A stretch of DNA of 43,202 bases from Siculibacillus lacustris (GTDB lineage Bacteria; Pseudomonadota; Alphaproteobacteria; Rhizobiales; Ancalomicrobiaceae): NCBI RefSeq assembly GCF_004328075.1, contig NZ_SJFN01000038.1, forward strand, positions 1-43,202, in the 5' to 3' direction. Of this stretch, positions 36,254 to 43,202 are shown piece by piece. The first letter of the stretch is position 1, and every line of letters begins with the position of its first letter. Both the position numbers and the translations under genes were made by a program. The notes beneath the pieces were generated by a model, which saw only the letters and a list, made by a program, of their open reading frames with translations, did no database searches and was not told the DNA's origin.

Positions 36254-37447
36254 TCACGCCGGCGTCCAGCGCCAGATCCAGGCGACCCGATCGTCGAGGT
36301 GCGTCGCCGCACCCATCCGCAGCACCGCGTCGCGGGCCAGCGCCGGCAGATCGCCCATGTGATAGATCGCACCGTTCTTGCGCGCCTGCTCGACGATCGC
36401 CCGGGTGCGACCCTTGCGCAGCGTCTCGTAGGCGAGGAAGGCGGCGGCGGTGTTGGGCGCGGCTTCGAGCGTGCGGGCCAGCACCGCCGCGTCCTCGATC
36501 GCCATGGCGCCGCCCTGGGCGGCGAAGGGCAAGGTGGCGTGCGCGGCGTCGCCGAGCAGGGTGACCGGCCCCGACGACCACTCGAAGCGCGAATCGAAGC
36601 CGCACAGCGCCCATTTGGTCCAACTGTTCGGCAGCCGCAGCAGCGACCGCGCCGGTTCGGGCCAGCGCACCGGCCCGTCGAGGCCGAAGTGCCGGGCGAA
36701 GGCGTCGGCGCTGGCCGGCACCGACCAGCTCTCGTCGACCCAGGAATCCTCGACCACCGCGACCAGGTTGAGCTCGCGCCCGGCGCGGATCGGGTAATGG
36801 ACGAGATGGGCCTTGGGCGACATCCACAGGCCGGTCGACCGCCGCAGGTCCTCGGGGATCATTTCGATCGGTACCGTGGCGCGATAGGCGGTGCGCCCGG
36901 CATAGCGGGCCGGCGGGCCGCCGCGGATGCGGGTGCGCACGCAGGAGCGCACGCCGTCGGCGCCGATCAGCCCGGAGGTACGGAATTCGCGCGGCTGTCC
37001 CGCCACCGTCGCCAGCACCCGGATGCCGTCCGGTTCGGCCTCGACGTCGCGCAGCCGCGCGCCGAGCACCAGCTCGACGTCGCCCCGCGCCCGCACCGCG
37101 GCGGCCAGCACCCGGGCGAGATCGGCGCGGTGGATCACCCAATAGGGCGCGCCGTAACGCTCGGCGATCGCCGCCCCGAGCGCCGTGCGGCCGATCTCGC
37201 CGCCCGCCCGGGTCGAATAGACTCGGAGATCCTCAGGAATCGCCGCGAAGGGCGCCAGCGCCGGCCCGAGGCCGAGGTCGATCAGGACGCGGGACGCGTT
37301 GGGGGCGAGTTGGATGCCGGCGCCGACTTCGGAGAACCGCGCCGCCTGTTCCAGCACGGTCACACGGTGCCCCGCCCGGGCCAGCGCCAGGGCGGCCGTC
37401 AGACCACCGATGCCGCCGCCGGCGACGAGGAGGGAATGTCCCGACAT
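36254..37447 (-). CDS. FAD-dependent monooxygenase, salicylate-hydroxylase type
   Basis: A 397-residue group A flavin monooxygenase. FAD binding is shown by the N-terminal Rossmann motif GGGIGGL (10-16), the DG motif LIGADGVRS and the GD motif LLGDAAHATLPFAAQGGAMAI. These enzymes hydroxylate aromatic rings with NAD(P)H and O2. Overall it looks like salicylate or 3-hydroxybenzoate hydroxylases, but the substrate cannot be told. ATG 37447 is just before the Rossmann fold; a further upstream frame to 37504 adds 19 unlikely residues. It follows the zf-CHCC gene by 72 bases on the same strand. Confidence 0.92.
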   Translation of the reverse strand: MSGHSLLVAGGGIGGLTAALALARAGHRVTVLEQAARFSEVGAGIQLAPNASRVLIDLGLGPALAPFAAIPEDLRVYSTRAGGEIGRTALGAAIAERYGAPYWVIHRADLARVLAAAVRARGDVELVLGARLRDVEAEPDGIRVLATVAGQPREFRTSGLIGADGVRSCVRTRIRGGPPARYAGRTAYRATVPIEMIPEDLRRSTGLWMSPKAHLVHYPIRAGRELNLVAVVEDSWVDESWSVPASADAFARHFGLDGPVRWPEPARSLLRLPNSWTKWALCGFDSRFEWSSGPVTLLGDAAHATLPFAAQGGAMAIEDAAVLARTLEAAPNTAAAFLAYETLRKGRTRAIVEQARKNGAIYHMGDLPALARDAVLRMGAATHLDDRVAWIWRWTPA

Positions 37448-37519
37448 GGTGTCCGATCGAATCGGTCCTGCGTGGGACGGCAGCGGGCGTCGAACGACGG
37501 GCATCCCGTCGCGCGACGA

Positions 37520-37777
37520 TCACACCGCGGCGCGCAGGGTCACGGGTTGGTAGAAGGCATCGGCCGGGATGCTGGCCTTCGCTCCGAGCGACGGATCGAG
37601 GACGTAGCGGGTGCCGCAGTAGGGGCAGAGCTTTTCCGAATCGCCGCCCATGTCGAGGAAGACATGGGGGTGATCGAACGGCGGCAGCGCGCCGACGCAC
37701 ATGAACTCGCGCGCCCCGATCACGATCTTGTCGAGACCATGGTCGTTGGCGAAGTGAGGAACGGCAGCATCCGCCAT
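37520..37777 (-). CDS. zf-CHCC zinc-finger domain protein
   Basis: An 85-residue protein with the pattern C-X8-H-X14-C-X2-C: Cys27, His36, Cys51, Cys54. That is the zf-CHCC domain shared with mitochondrial complex I subunit NDUFS6. In Alphaproteobacteria this small protein is widespread and is thought to be related to complex I, although the gene is outside the nuo operon. ATG 37777 follows GAGGGAAGA. It is upstream of and co-directional with the FAD monooxygenase. Confidence 0.93.
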   Translation of the reverse strand: MADAAVPHFANDHGLDKIVIGAREFMCVGALPPFDHPHVFLDMGGDSEKLCPYCGTRYVLDPSLGAKASIPADAFYQPVTLRAAV

Positions 37778-37982
37778 GATCTTCCCTCGTCGGTCGGTTC
37801 GGAGGCCGGCACCATAGCGACGCCCGCGCCGCGAGGGTAGTGGGAAAAGGGTGGGGTGCCGGTGACCGCACCTGCCGCGACCTCCGGTCACGGGGCCGCG
37901 CCCCTGCCCGCGGCCCGCGCGCCGGGCCGCCCCGCGAGCCGCGGGGCTTCCGGCGACGCGTCGCCTCCGCTAGGTTTCCCCG

Positions 37983-38792
37983 ATGAAGATCGTACCCCTC
38001 TCCACGTCTCCCGCCCGCGGCGCGCCCGACATGGCGCGTTTCGACTCCGACGGCCTGTCGCTCGCCTATATCGACCAGGGCCCGCCCGACGGCGAACCGA
38101 TCGTGTTGGTCCACGGCTTCGGCTCCAACGTCCGGGTCAACTGGATCGGCCCGGGCTGGGTCGATGCGCTCGTCGGTGCCGGCCGCCGGGTGGTGGCGAT
38201 CGACAACCGCGGCCACGGCGCCTCCGAAGGTCCCCACGACCCGGCGCTCTACGATACCGGCACCTGCATGGCCGAAGACGTCCGCCGCCTGATGGACCAC
38301 CTCGGCATCGCTCGGGCCGACGTCATGGGCTATTCGATGGGCGCCTGGATCACCGGCCACCTCGCGGTGCGCCATCCCGAGCGGCTGCGCTCGGCGATCT
38401 TCGGCGGTCTCGCCATGGCGATGATCGACGGGCTCGGCGGTCAGGAGGCGATCGCCGTGGCGCTGGAGGCCGCACGCGACGAGGACGTGACCTCGCCGAT
38501 CGGCCGCACCTATCGCGCCTTCGGCAAACAGACCGGATCGGACCTGCTGGCGCTCGCCGCCTGCATGCGCGGCTCGCGGCGCACCGTCGACCGCGCCGCG
38601 CTCGCCGCCCTCGACCTGCCGGTCCTGGTGGCGGTCGGCACCAAGGATACGGTCGCCGGCTCGCTCGACGAGTTCGTCGCGCTGATCCCCGGCGCGGAAG
38701 CTCTGGCGATCCCCGGTCGCGACCACATGCAGGCGGTCGGCGACAAGGTCCACAAACAGGGCGTCCTCGCCTTCCTCGCCCGGCGTCCGTGA
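37983..38792 (+). CDS. Alpha/beta hydrolase
   Basis: A 269-residue alpha/beta-hydrolase-fold protein. Oxyanion region LVHGFGSN, nucleophile elbow GYSMGA (Ser118 from this start), the acid in VGTKDTVAG and the histidine in IPGRDHMQA form a complete triad. No signal peptide. ATG 37983 lacks a good ribosome site; ATG 38031 (Met17, MARFDSDGLSLAY) is a serious alternative since the domain starts there. It converges on the crotonase-family gene with 10 bases between. Substrate unknown. Confidence 0.88.
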   Translation: MKIVPLSTSPARGAPDMARFDSDGLSLAYIDQGPPDGEPIVLVHGFGSNVRVNWIGPGWVDALVGAGRRVVAIDNRGHGASEGPHDPALYDTGTCMAEDVRRLMDHLGIARADVMGYSMGAWITGHLAVRHPERLRSAIFGGLAMAMIDGLGGQEAIAVALEAARDEDVTSPIGRTYRAFGKQTGSDLLALAACMRGSRRTVDRAALAALDLPVLVAVGTKDTVAGSLDEFVALIPGAEALAIPGRDHMQAVGDKVHKQGVLAFLARRP

Positions 38793-38802
38793 GCGCCGCG
38801 CC

Positions 38803-39633
38803 TCAGCGGCCGTGGAACACCGGGTCGCGTTTTTCCAGGAACGCGGTGCGCCCCTCGGCGAAGTCGTCGGAGGCGAAACAGGCGTCGGTGAGCGCCGCGA
38901 GGCGCTCGCGTCGGGCGCTGCCGGCGCCGTCGACCACCGCATCGACCGCCGCCTTGGCGGCCCGGATGGTCAAGGGCGCATTGCGGGCGATGGTCGCGGC
39001 GAGGTCGTAGGCTTCGTTCTCGAAGGCCTCGACCGGGTGCACCGCACAGACCAGCCCGACCGCCAGGGCCTCGGCGGCGTGCAGCCGCCGCGCCGTGAAG
39101 AACAGCTCCTTGGCGCGCTGGCCGCCGACCGCCGCCACCAGATCGGCGACGCAGTCCGGCGGATAGCCGACCCCGAGGCGCGCCGCCGGGATCCCGAACA
39201 CCGCGTCCGCCGCGGCGATCCGCAGGTCGCAGGCCGCCGCCAGCCCCATGCCGCCGCCCAGGCAGAAGCCGCGGATCATCGCCACCGTCGGCTTCTCGAC
39301 CCGCCGCACCGCCGCGAAGGCCGCGGCGTTGGCCCCCTCGTAGGCTCGCGCGCAGGCCGCGTCCTTGCGCACCGTCGCGAATTCCGAGATGTCGGCGCCC
39401 GACACGAAGGCGAGATCGCCGGCGCCGCGCACCACGATCACCCGCACGTCGGGATGCCCGGCCAGCGCCGCGACCGCCCCCGGGATCGCCGTCCACATCG
39501 CCAGCGACACGGCATTGCGCCGCTCCGGATTGTCGACCACCAGCCGGCCGATCGCCCCGTCGACCTCGGCACGGATGTGCGGATCGCCGGTCGGCAGGGA
39601 GAGGACGGTGGGGGCGACGGCGGCATGGGTCAC
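38803..39633 (-). CDS. Crotonase-superfamily protein lacking the hydratase glutamates
   Basis: A 276-residue protein of the enoyl-CoA hydratase/isomerase fold. The CoA/oxyanion motif FVSGADISEF (76-85) and GFCLGGGMGLAAACDLRIA (122-140) are clear. The two glutamates that hydratases use (E144 and E164 of the rat enzyme) align with Gly130 and Ala150, so it is unlikely to be a classical enoyl-CoA hydratase; isomerase, decarboxylase or hydrolase activity on an acyl-CoA are possible. The start is GTG 39633 with GGAGA upstream. It diverges from cysE. Confidence 0.9.
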   Translation of the reverse strand: MTHAAVAPTVLSLPTGDPHIRAEVDGAIGRLVVDNPERRNAVSLAMWTAIPGAVAALAGHPDVRVIVVRGAGDLAFVSGADISEFATVRKDAACARAYEGANAAAFAAVRRVEKPTVAMIRGFCLGGGMGLAAACDLRIAAADAVFGIPAARLGVGYPPDCVADLVAAVGGQRAKELFFTARRLHAAEALAVGLVCAVHPVEAFENEAYDLAATIARNAPLTIRAAKAAVDAVVDGAGSARRERLAALTDACFASDDFAEGRTAFLEKRDPVFHGR

Positions 39634-39720
39634 GGGAGGATCTCCGAACGGCGGGCGTTCCTTCGGAACGGGCGCGGAGGAAAAGAGTTACCGTATCCGC
39701 CGCGACGACGAACTCGTCAT

Positions 39721-39748
39721 TTGGTCGGCCTGGGAAAAAGCGTATGAT
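39721..39748 (+). promoter_or_regulatory. Candidate sigma70-type promoter of cysE
   Basis: TTGGTC at 39721-39726, 16-base spacer, TATGAT at 39743-39748; 37 bases before the cysE start codon. Confidence 0.5.
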
Positions 39749-39785
39749 CCGCCTTCGATCGGGGTCCGCGCCCGAGGGGAGTTCC

Positions 39786-40607
39786 ATGACCAGAGAGTCG
39801 TCCAAGGCCGTCCCGCTTCTGTCCAACGTCGATCCGATCTGGAGTCGGGTGCGCGCCGAGGCCGCCGCCATGGGCGAAGTCGAGCCGGCGCTCGCCAGCT
39901 TCATCTGGGAGACGGTGCTCAACCACGGCAGCCTCGAGGACGCCATCGTCCACCGCGTCGCCGAACGGCTCGGCCATCCCACCGTCAAGGAGGCGTTGAT
40001 CCGCCAGACCTATGCCGAGGCGCTCGCCGACGAGCCCCGCCTCGGCGAGATCTTCCGCGTTGACCTCCAGGCGGTCTACGACCGCGACCCGGCCTGCGAA
40101 CGGCTGATCGAACCGATCCTCTATTTCAAGGGCTTCCACGCCATCCAGACCCATCGCCTGGCCAACTGGCTGTGGCGGCACGGGCGGCGCGACTTCGCCC
40201 TCTATCTCCAGAGCCGCGCTTCGGAAGTGTTCCAGGTCGACATCCATCCCCAGGTGCCGCTCGGCCGTGGGCTGTTCTTCGACCACGCCACCGGCATCGT
40301 CATCGGCGCCACCGCCGAGATCGACGACGACGTGTCGATCCTCCAGGGCGTCACCCTCGGCGGCACCGGCAAGGAGATGGGCGATCGCCATCCCAAGATC
40401 CGCCACGGCGTGTTGATCGGCGCCGGTGCCAAGGTGCTCGGCAACATCGTGGTCGGCCATTGCGCCCGCGTCGCCGCCGGCTCGGTGGTGCTGGCCGAAG
40501 TGCCGCCGCGCACCACCGTCGCCGGCGTGCCGGCCCGCGTCGTCGGCGAGGCGCCGTGCAGCGAACCGTCACGGGCGATGGACCAGATGATCCGCGATCC
40601 CGCCTGA
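39786..40607 (+). CDS. cysE: Serine O-acetyltransferase
   Basis: A 273-residue CysE, which makes O-acetylserine from serine and acetyl-CoA, the first step of cysteine synthesis. The N-terminal helical domain (DPIWSRVRAEAA) is followed by the left-handed beta-helix with hexapeptide repeats: DIHPQVPLGRGLFFDHATGIVIGATAEI, with the catalytic Asp-His elements (DIHP and FDHA), and VTLGGTGKEMGDRHPKI. The C-terminal tail for cysteine feedback inhibition and complex formation with CysK ends here in MIRDPA; many partner-binding tails end in Ile, so that complex is uncertain. ATG 39786 follows GAGGGGA. The stop codon is in the loop of a hairpin. Confidence 0.96.
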   Translation: MTRESSKAVPLLSNVDPIWSRVRAEAAAMGEVEPALASFIWETVLNHGSLEDAIVHRVAERLGHPTVKEALIRQTYAEALADEPRLGEIFRVDLQAVYDRDPACERLIEPILYFKGFHAIQTHRLANWLWRHGRRDFALYLQSRASEVFQVDIHPQVPLGRGLFFDHATGIVIGATAEIDDDVSILQGVTLGGTGKEMGDRHPKIRHGVLIGAGAKVLGNIVVGHCARVAAGSVVLAEVPPRTTVAGVPARVVGEAPCSEPSRAMDQMIRDPA

Positions 40608-40614
40608 GGCGGGA
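40598..40614 (+). terminator. Hairpin holding the cysE stop codon
   Basis: TCCCGCC/GGCGGGA stem of seven base pairs whose three-base loop is the cysE TGA. No T-run follows; it may be an mRNA 3' structure or a partial terminator before the DUF3126 gene. Confidence 0.4.
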
Positions 40615-40747
40615 CGGAGCTCTGCGATCGCCGCGGTGGGCATCCGCCGATCGGGCTTTGACGCGGCCGCCCGCCCATGGCAAAAGCGGGCACCCTTCGG
40701 CGACCGTCGCGTCGCCCCCTCCCGTCATCCCATCCGGAGCCCGCGCC

Positions 40748-40960
40748 GTGGACAAGACCGAACTCGCCAAGCTGCAGGCCTATCTCCGGCGCAAGTTCGA
40801 ACTCGCCACGATCAGAGTGGTGGCGCGGCCGAAGAAGAAGGATTCCGCCGAGGTGTTCATCGGCGAGGAGTTCGTCGCGGTGATCTACCGCGACGACGAG
40901 GACGGCGAGACCTCGTGGAACCTCCAGATGGCCATCCTGGAGATGGACCTCGAGGACTGA
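40748..40960 (+). CDS. DUF3126 family protein
   Basis: A 70-residue protein of the alphaproteobacterial DUF3126 family. Recognised by LAKLQAYLRRKF, VRPKKKDSAEVFIGEEFVAVIYRDDEDGETSWNLQMAILEMDLE-type sequence across its whole length. The start is GTG 40748 with GGAG eight bases upstream. It lies 140 bases after cysE on the same strand, a recurrent neighbourhood in Hyphomicrobiales. The function is unknown; it is too small to be an enzyme and looks like a compact alpha/beta fold. Confidence 0.9.
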   Translation: MDKTELAKLQAYLRRKFELATIRVVARPKKKDSAEVFIGEEFVAVIYRDDEDGETSWNLQMAILEMDLED

Positions 40961-40970
40961 GGCCTCCGCC

Positions 40971-41624
40971 TCACGATCCCGCCCGCCACGCCGCGACTCG
41001 CGCCGGCAGGATGTCGCCGAGCCGCCGCCAGTCGGCGAGCAGCGCCAGCGGAAAGCGCCAGGTGATCGCCAGACCGTCGACGACCTCGTCATGGAGGCAC
41101 ACCGACGGCGCCTCGCCGGGGGCGAGCGGATAGCAGCGCGCCACGAAGGGATGGACCGAGCCGGGTTCGAGATAGACCTCCTCGCCCGCATAGCCCGAGG
41201 CCGCCGCCAGACGCCGCCCGACCAGTCCGTCCGGCCCCGGCCGCGCCTCGCCCTCGAAGAACCGCCCGTAGACCGTCGCCAGACGCCCCGCCGAATCGAG
41301 CCCGTCGCCGCCCGCGGCGATCGTCACATAGACGATGTCCGGGGCGAGCCCGGGCGTGTCGAAGCGTGCCGCCGTCGCCGCCGTCCGCCCCTCCGCCTCC
41401 GGCCAACTCAGCGCCAGATCGAGCCGCGGCTGGACGCCGCCGGCGCGCTGGGCGGGGAAGCGCAGGACGTTGCGCGGCAGCATCAGAGCGTGGCCGCCGA
41501 CCGTCACCGCCAGAGGCTCGCTCGAAGTCTCGGCCGGCGGCGGCGACGCGAGGTCGCGCAGGACCACCAGCCCCACGGCGAGAAGCCCCGCCAGCCCCGC
41601 CGCGATCGCCCATCGGATCCGCAT
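40971..41624 (-). CDS. Membrane-anchored protein of unknown function
   Basis: A 217-residue protein with one N-terminal membrane segment (IRWAIAAGLAGLLAVGLVVL, residues 3-22) and the remainder outside the cytoplasm, starting with a Pro/Ser linker. The exported part contains RCYPLAPGEAPSVCLHDEVVDGLAITWRFPLALLADW; its two cysteines, 13 residues apart, may form a disulfide. No enzymatic motif can be seen. It converges on DUF3126 with 10 bases between. ATG 41624 follows GAGGAGCG. Similar single-pass proteins next to cysE-DUF3126 exist in Hyphomicrobiales, but I cannot name a family. Confidence 0.8.
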   Translation of the reverse strand: MRIRWAIAAGLAGLLAVGLVVLRDLASPPPAETSSEPLAVTVGGHALMLPRNVLRFPAQRAGGVQPRLDLALSWPEAEGRTAATAARFDTPGLAPDIVYVTIAAGGDGLDSAGRLATVYGRFFEGEARPGPDGLVGRRLAAASGYAGEEVYLEPGSVHPFVARCYPLAPGEAPSVCLHDEVVDGLAITWRFPLALLADWRRLGDILPARVAAWRAGS

Positions 41625-41725
41625 GATCGCTCCTCGCCGGCCTGTCGCAAGTTAACCACGGGACCGCATTTCCCGGCCGAATCCGCCGCCGGGGGGCGAC
41701 AGACCCGAAGGCGCCATGGTAATGC

Positions 41726-41741
41726 TTAAGAAAGAGTTAAC
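41726..41741 (+). promoter_or_regulatory. Perfect CtrA-type box
   Basis: TTAA-GAAAGAG-TTAAC matches the CtrA consensus TTAA-N7-TTAAC at every fixed position. It stands 16 bases before the ATG at 41758, and a further TTAAC is at 41652. CtrA is the cell-cycle and motility master regulator of Alphaproteobacteria. Confidence 0.55.
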
Positions 41742-41757
41742 GAGGCGGGTGGCGTCC

Positions 41758-42087
41758 ATGTTGTTCGAGTTGGCGATAGCGGCCTATGCGGCGGCGTCCG
41801 GTTTCGTGGCGGCCGGCGTTCTGGCCTCGTTCTATCAGTTGGTGACCGACCGACCGGCGCGCTTCGCCGTCGAGATCGAGTCCTTCGGCAAGGGCGTCGT
41901 GGGCGTGCTGCTCTGCGCCATCGCCGGCCCCTTCATCATCATGCGCAACGCCATCCGCGGCCGCATGCTGGAGCGTCGCCCGGTCGGTTGGCTGGTCGCC
42001 TCGACCGCCATCGCCACCGGCTGGAGCCTGTGCTCCGGTGTGCTGGTGCTGCAGACGGTGATCGCCATGCGCCAAGGCCTGATCTGA
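41758..42087 (+). CDS. Small integral membrane protein of unknown function
   Basis: A 109-residue protein with three hydrophobic segments: MLFELAIAAYAAASGF-VAAGVLASF (1-25), GVVGVLLCAIAGPFIIMRNAI (near 45-65) and the C-terminal WLVASTAIATGWSLCSGVLVL. ATG 41758 is preferred over ATG 41716 because the domain starts there, GAGGCGGG precedes it, and a perfect CtrA box would otherwise lie inside the coding region. From 41716 the protein would gain MVMLKKELTRRVAS. The family seems limited to Alphaproteobacteria; I recall no function. It is followed by tandem hairpin repeats and the gamma-carbonic-anhydrase gene. Confidence 0.8.
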   Translation: MLFELAIAAYAAASGFVAAGVLASFYQLVTDRPARFAVEIESFGKGVVGVLLCAIAGPFIIMRNAIRGRMLERRPVGWLVASTAIATGWSLCSGVLVLQTVIAMRQGLI

Positions 42088-42114
42088 GGTCTCCGAACCG
42101 ACGGCGCGTTCCAT

Positions 42115-42170
42115 CGGCCCCTCTCCGGGGCCGTATCGACCCGGCGGCCCCTCTCCGGGGCCGCATCGAC
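42115..42170. repeat. Two tandem 30-base repeats, each with a hairpin
   Basis: Copies at 42115-42140 and 42145-42170 match at 25 of 26 bases with a four-base spacer. Each contains GGCCCC-TCTCC-GGGGCC, a six-base-pair hairpin. The array ends 15 bases before the ATG of the gamma-carbonic-anhydrase-like gene, just before its ribosome site GAGGAGAG. Confidence 0.8.
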
Positions 42171-42185
42171 GAGGAGAGCCCCGCC

Positions 42186-42713
42186 ATGGCGATCTGGATG
42201 CTCGACGGACAAGCTCCCGACCTGCCCGAGGACGGATCCGCCTGGGTTGCCCCGAGCGCCGATCTGATCGGCCGGGTGCGGCTCGGGCGCGAGTCGAGCG
42301 TGTGGTTCGGCGCGGTCCTGCGCGGCGACAACGAATGGATCGAGATCGGCGACCGCTCCAACGTCCAGGATCTCTCGGTGCTCCACACCGACCTCGGCGC
42401 GCCGCTGACCATCGGCGCCGATTGCACCATCGGCCACAAGGTGACGCTGCACGGCTGCACCATCGGTCGCAATTCGCTGATCGGCATGGGCGCGACCATC
42501 CTCAACCACGCCCGCATCGGCGAGGATTGTCTGGTCGGCGCCGGCGCGCTGGTCACCGAGGGCAAGGCCTTCCCCGACCGCTCCCTGATCGTCGGCGTGC
42601 CCGCCCGGGTGATCCGTCTCCTCGACGACGCCGCGGTGGCGCGCCTCACCCGTTCGGCCGAGGGCTATGCCCGCAACGCCCGCCGCTATGCCGACGGCCT
42701 GAAGCCGCTCTGA
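42186..42713 (+). CDS. Gamma-carbonic-anhydrase-like protein (YrdA/CaiE type)
   Basis: A 175-residue left-handed beta-helix trimer protein. The residues of the gamma-carbonic anhydrase site are all visible: Arg46 and Asp48 (VLRGD), Gln61 and Asp62, and zinc ligands His67 (LHTD), His84 and His89 (GHKVTLHG). The proton-shuttle glutamates of the archaeal enzyme Cam are not evident, as in the shorter YrdA-like branch, where carbonic anhydrase activity is often weak or absent. The C-terminal helix carries AEGYARNARRY. ATG 42186 follows GAGGAGAG, after two tandem hairpin repeats. A terminator follows. Confidence 0.93.
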   Translation: MAIWMLDGQAPDLPEDGSAWVAPSADLIGRVRLGRESSVWFGAVLRGDNEWIEIGDRSNVQDLSVLHTDLGAPLTIGADCTIGHKVTLHGCTIGRNSLIGMGATILNHARIGEDCLVGAGALVTEGKAFPDRSLIVGVPARVIRLLDDAAVARLTRSAEGYARNARRYADGLKPL

Positions 42714-42757
42714 CGCTCCCGATCACCCCGACGAACACCCGTCGTCCCGACGCGAGA

Positions 42758-42787
42758 ACGGGCCGGTATCGGATGATACCGGCCCGT
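42758..42787 (+). terminator. Terminator after the gamma-carbonic-anhydrase-like gene
   Basis: A perfect 13-base stem (42758-42770 with 42775-42787) and four-base loop GGAT, 45 bases after the stop codon. The bases from here to about 42957 hold nothing I recognise. Confidence 0.65.
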
Positions 42788-42957
42788 GAGGGCGGACGCG
42801 ATCGACTTTGGGACGGGTGGGGGGGACGTGATCGCGGCCGTGAGAGTGTCGGTCTCTCTTCTCGTCGAAACGAACCCGGGGCGGGTTCAGTGTGGCGGGA
42901 GGGTCGAGACCAGTCCGGGGGGCGGCGGTCTCTCTCTTCCCGACGAGATCGAGCCTA

Positions 42958-43202
42958 GGTCCTGTTGACGAATAGGATTCCCCTTCGGGTCCAGGAATGA
43001 TTCAACGTCGCTTTCGGAGGGCGGCGGCGTTGATTCGAGACCTGATGAGCGACGAGGAATGGGCGTTCTTCGAACCCTTCGTGACGAGACGTGGCCCGCA
43101 CAGCGGCCGGCGACCTCAGGGCCATCGGCGTGTCCTCGACGGCGTCTTCTGGATCGCCCGCACCGGCGCCCAGTGGCGCGATTTGCCCGAATTCTTCGGC
43201 AA
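42958..43202 (+). mobile_element. Left part of an IS5-family insertion sequence, cut by the window end
   Basis: The transposase frame and the sequence beginning GGTCCTGTTGACGAATAGG just before it suggest that the left end of the element is near 42958, right after a TA at 42956-42957, a possible target site. Only the left part is in the window, so neither the right inverted repeat nor the target duplication can be checked. Confidence 0.6.
42997..43202 (+). CDS. IS5-family transposase, N-terminal part
   Basis: The first 68 codons of a transposase that runs out of the window. From ATG 42997 the frame has a short basic leader and then, from ATG 43045, MSDEEWAFFEPFV, a Gly/Arg-rich stretch, LDGVFWIARTGAQWRDLP, the N-terminal DUF4096-type domain of IS5-family transposases. 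Either ATG could be used. The DDE catalytic domain would be downstream; it could be in a second frame, as in members that need a frameshift. It is likely to transpose the element whose left end is near 42958. Confidence 0.88.
   Translation, partial: MIQRRFRRAAALIRDLMSDEEWAFFEPFVTRRGPHSGRRPQGHRRVLDGVFWIARTGAQWRDLPEFFG

Noticed and set aside
41988-42185. Possible N-terminal extension of the gamma-carbonic-anhydrase-like protein
   Set aside because: The frame runs antisense-like through the end of the membrane protein gene and across the tandem hairpin repeats; ATG 42186 has a strong ribosome site and gives the family's length.

Overview
The window is about 70% GC and reads as a chromosomal segment of an alphaproteobacterium, most likely of the order Hyphomicrobiales (Rhizobiales). 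The grounds are the gene content (gyrA-coaD-ppi behind ssb, a DUF3126 gene behind cysE, a zf-CHCC protein, an amino acid:carrier-protein ligase cluster of the Bradyrhizobium type), frequent GTG/TTG starts, CtrA-type boxes and mosaic palindromic intergenic elements. I cannot name the genus.

Layout. 1-5.3 kb: 3' end of ssb, a MarC-type membrane protein (minus), gyrA, coaD and an exported cyclophilin. 5.4-8.9 kb: a palindromic element, a diguanylate cyclase and the DEAD-box helicase rhlE (both minus). 9.0-13.4 kb: an alpha/beta hydrolase, a small secreted protein of unknown function, gatC-gatA, and a putative lipoprotein esterase coupled to gatA. 13.6-18.3 kb: an OmpR-type response regulator, a large PAS-rich hybrid histidine kinase converging on it with overlapping ends, and a MerR-like regulator diverging from the kinase. 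18.6-22.4 kb: a four-PAS-scale membrane GGDEF-EAL protein. 22.4-24.1 kb: an odd leucine-anticodon tRNA, a second copy of the small secreted protein, and an SDR dehydrogenase. 24.2-30.5 kb: the most interesting locus, a tight five-gene operon (carrier protein, acyl-CoA-dehydrogenase-like flavoprotein, class II aaRS-like amino acid:carrier-protein ligase, DUF1839 protein, glycoside-hydrolase-2-like protein). 30.5-36.1 kb: CorA/ZntB transporter, GT25 glycosyltransferase, tRNA-Leu(UAA), exported vWA protein, a second copy of a long inverted-repeat element, an acidic orphan protein, gpt and a CinA-like protein. 36.2-42.7 kb: FAD monooxygenase, zf-CHCC protein, alpha/beta hydrolase, crotonase-family protein, cysE, DUF3126 protein, two membrane proteins and a gamma-carbonic-anhydrase-like protein. 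The window ends inside an IS5-family transposase.

How the parts work together. Most of the window is housekeeping (DNA topology, CoA synthesis, tRNA-dependent amidation, cysteine synthesis, purine salvage). Signalling is dense: two c-di-GMP enzymes, one hybrid kinase, one response regulator and one MerR protein lie within 17 kb. The 24.5-30.5 kb operon appears to load an amino acid (glycine or alanine by family precedent) onto a dedicated carrier protein and then modify it by an oxidative flavoenzyme; its product is unknown. No CRISPR array, prophage or complete mobile element was seen.
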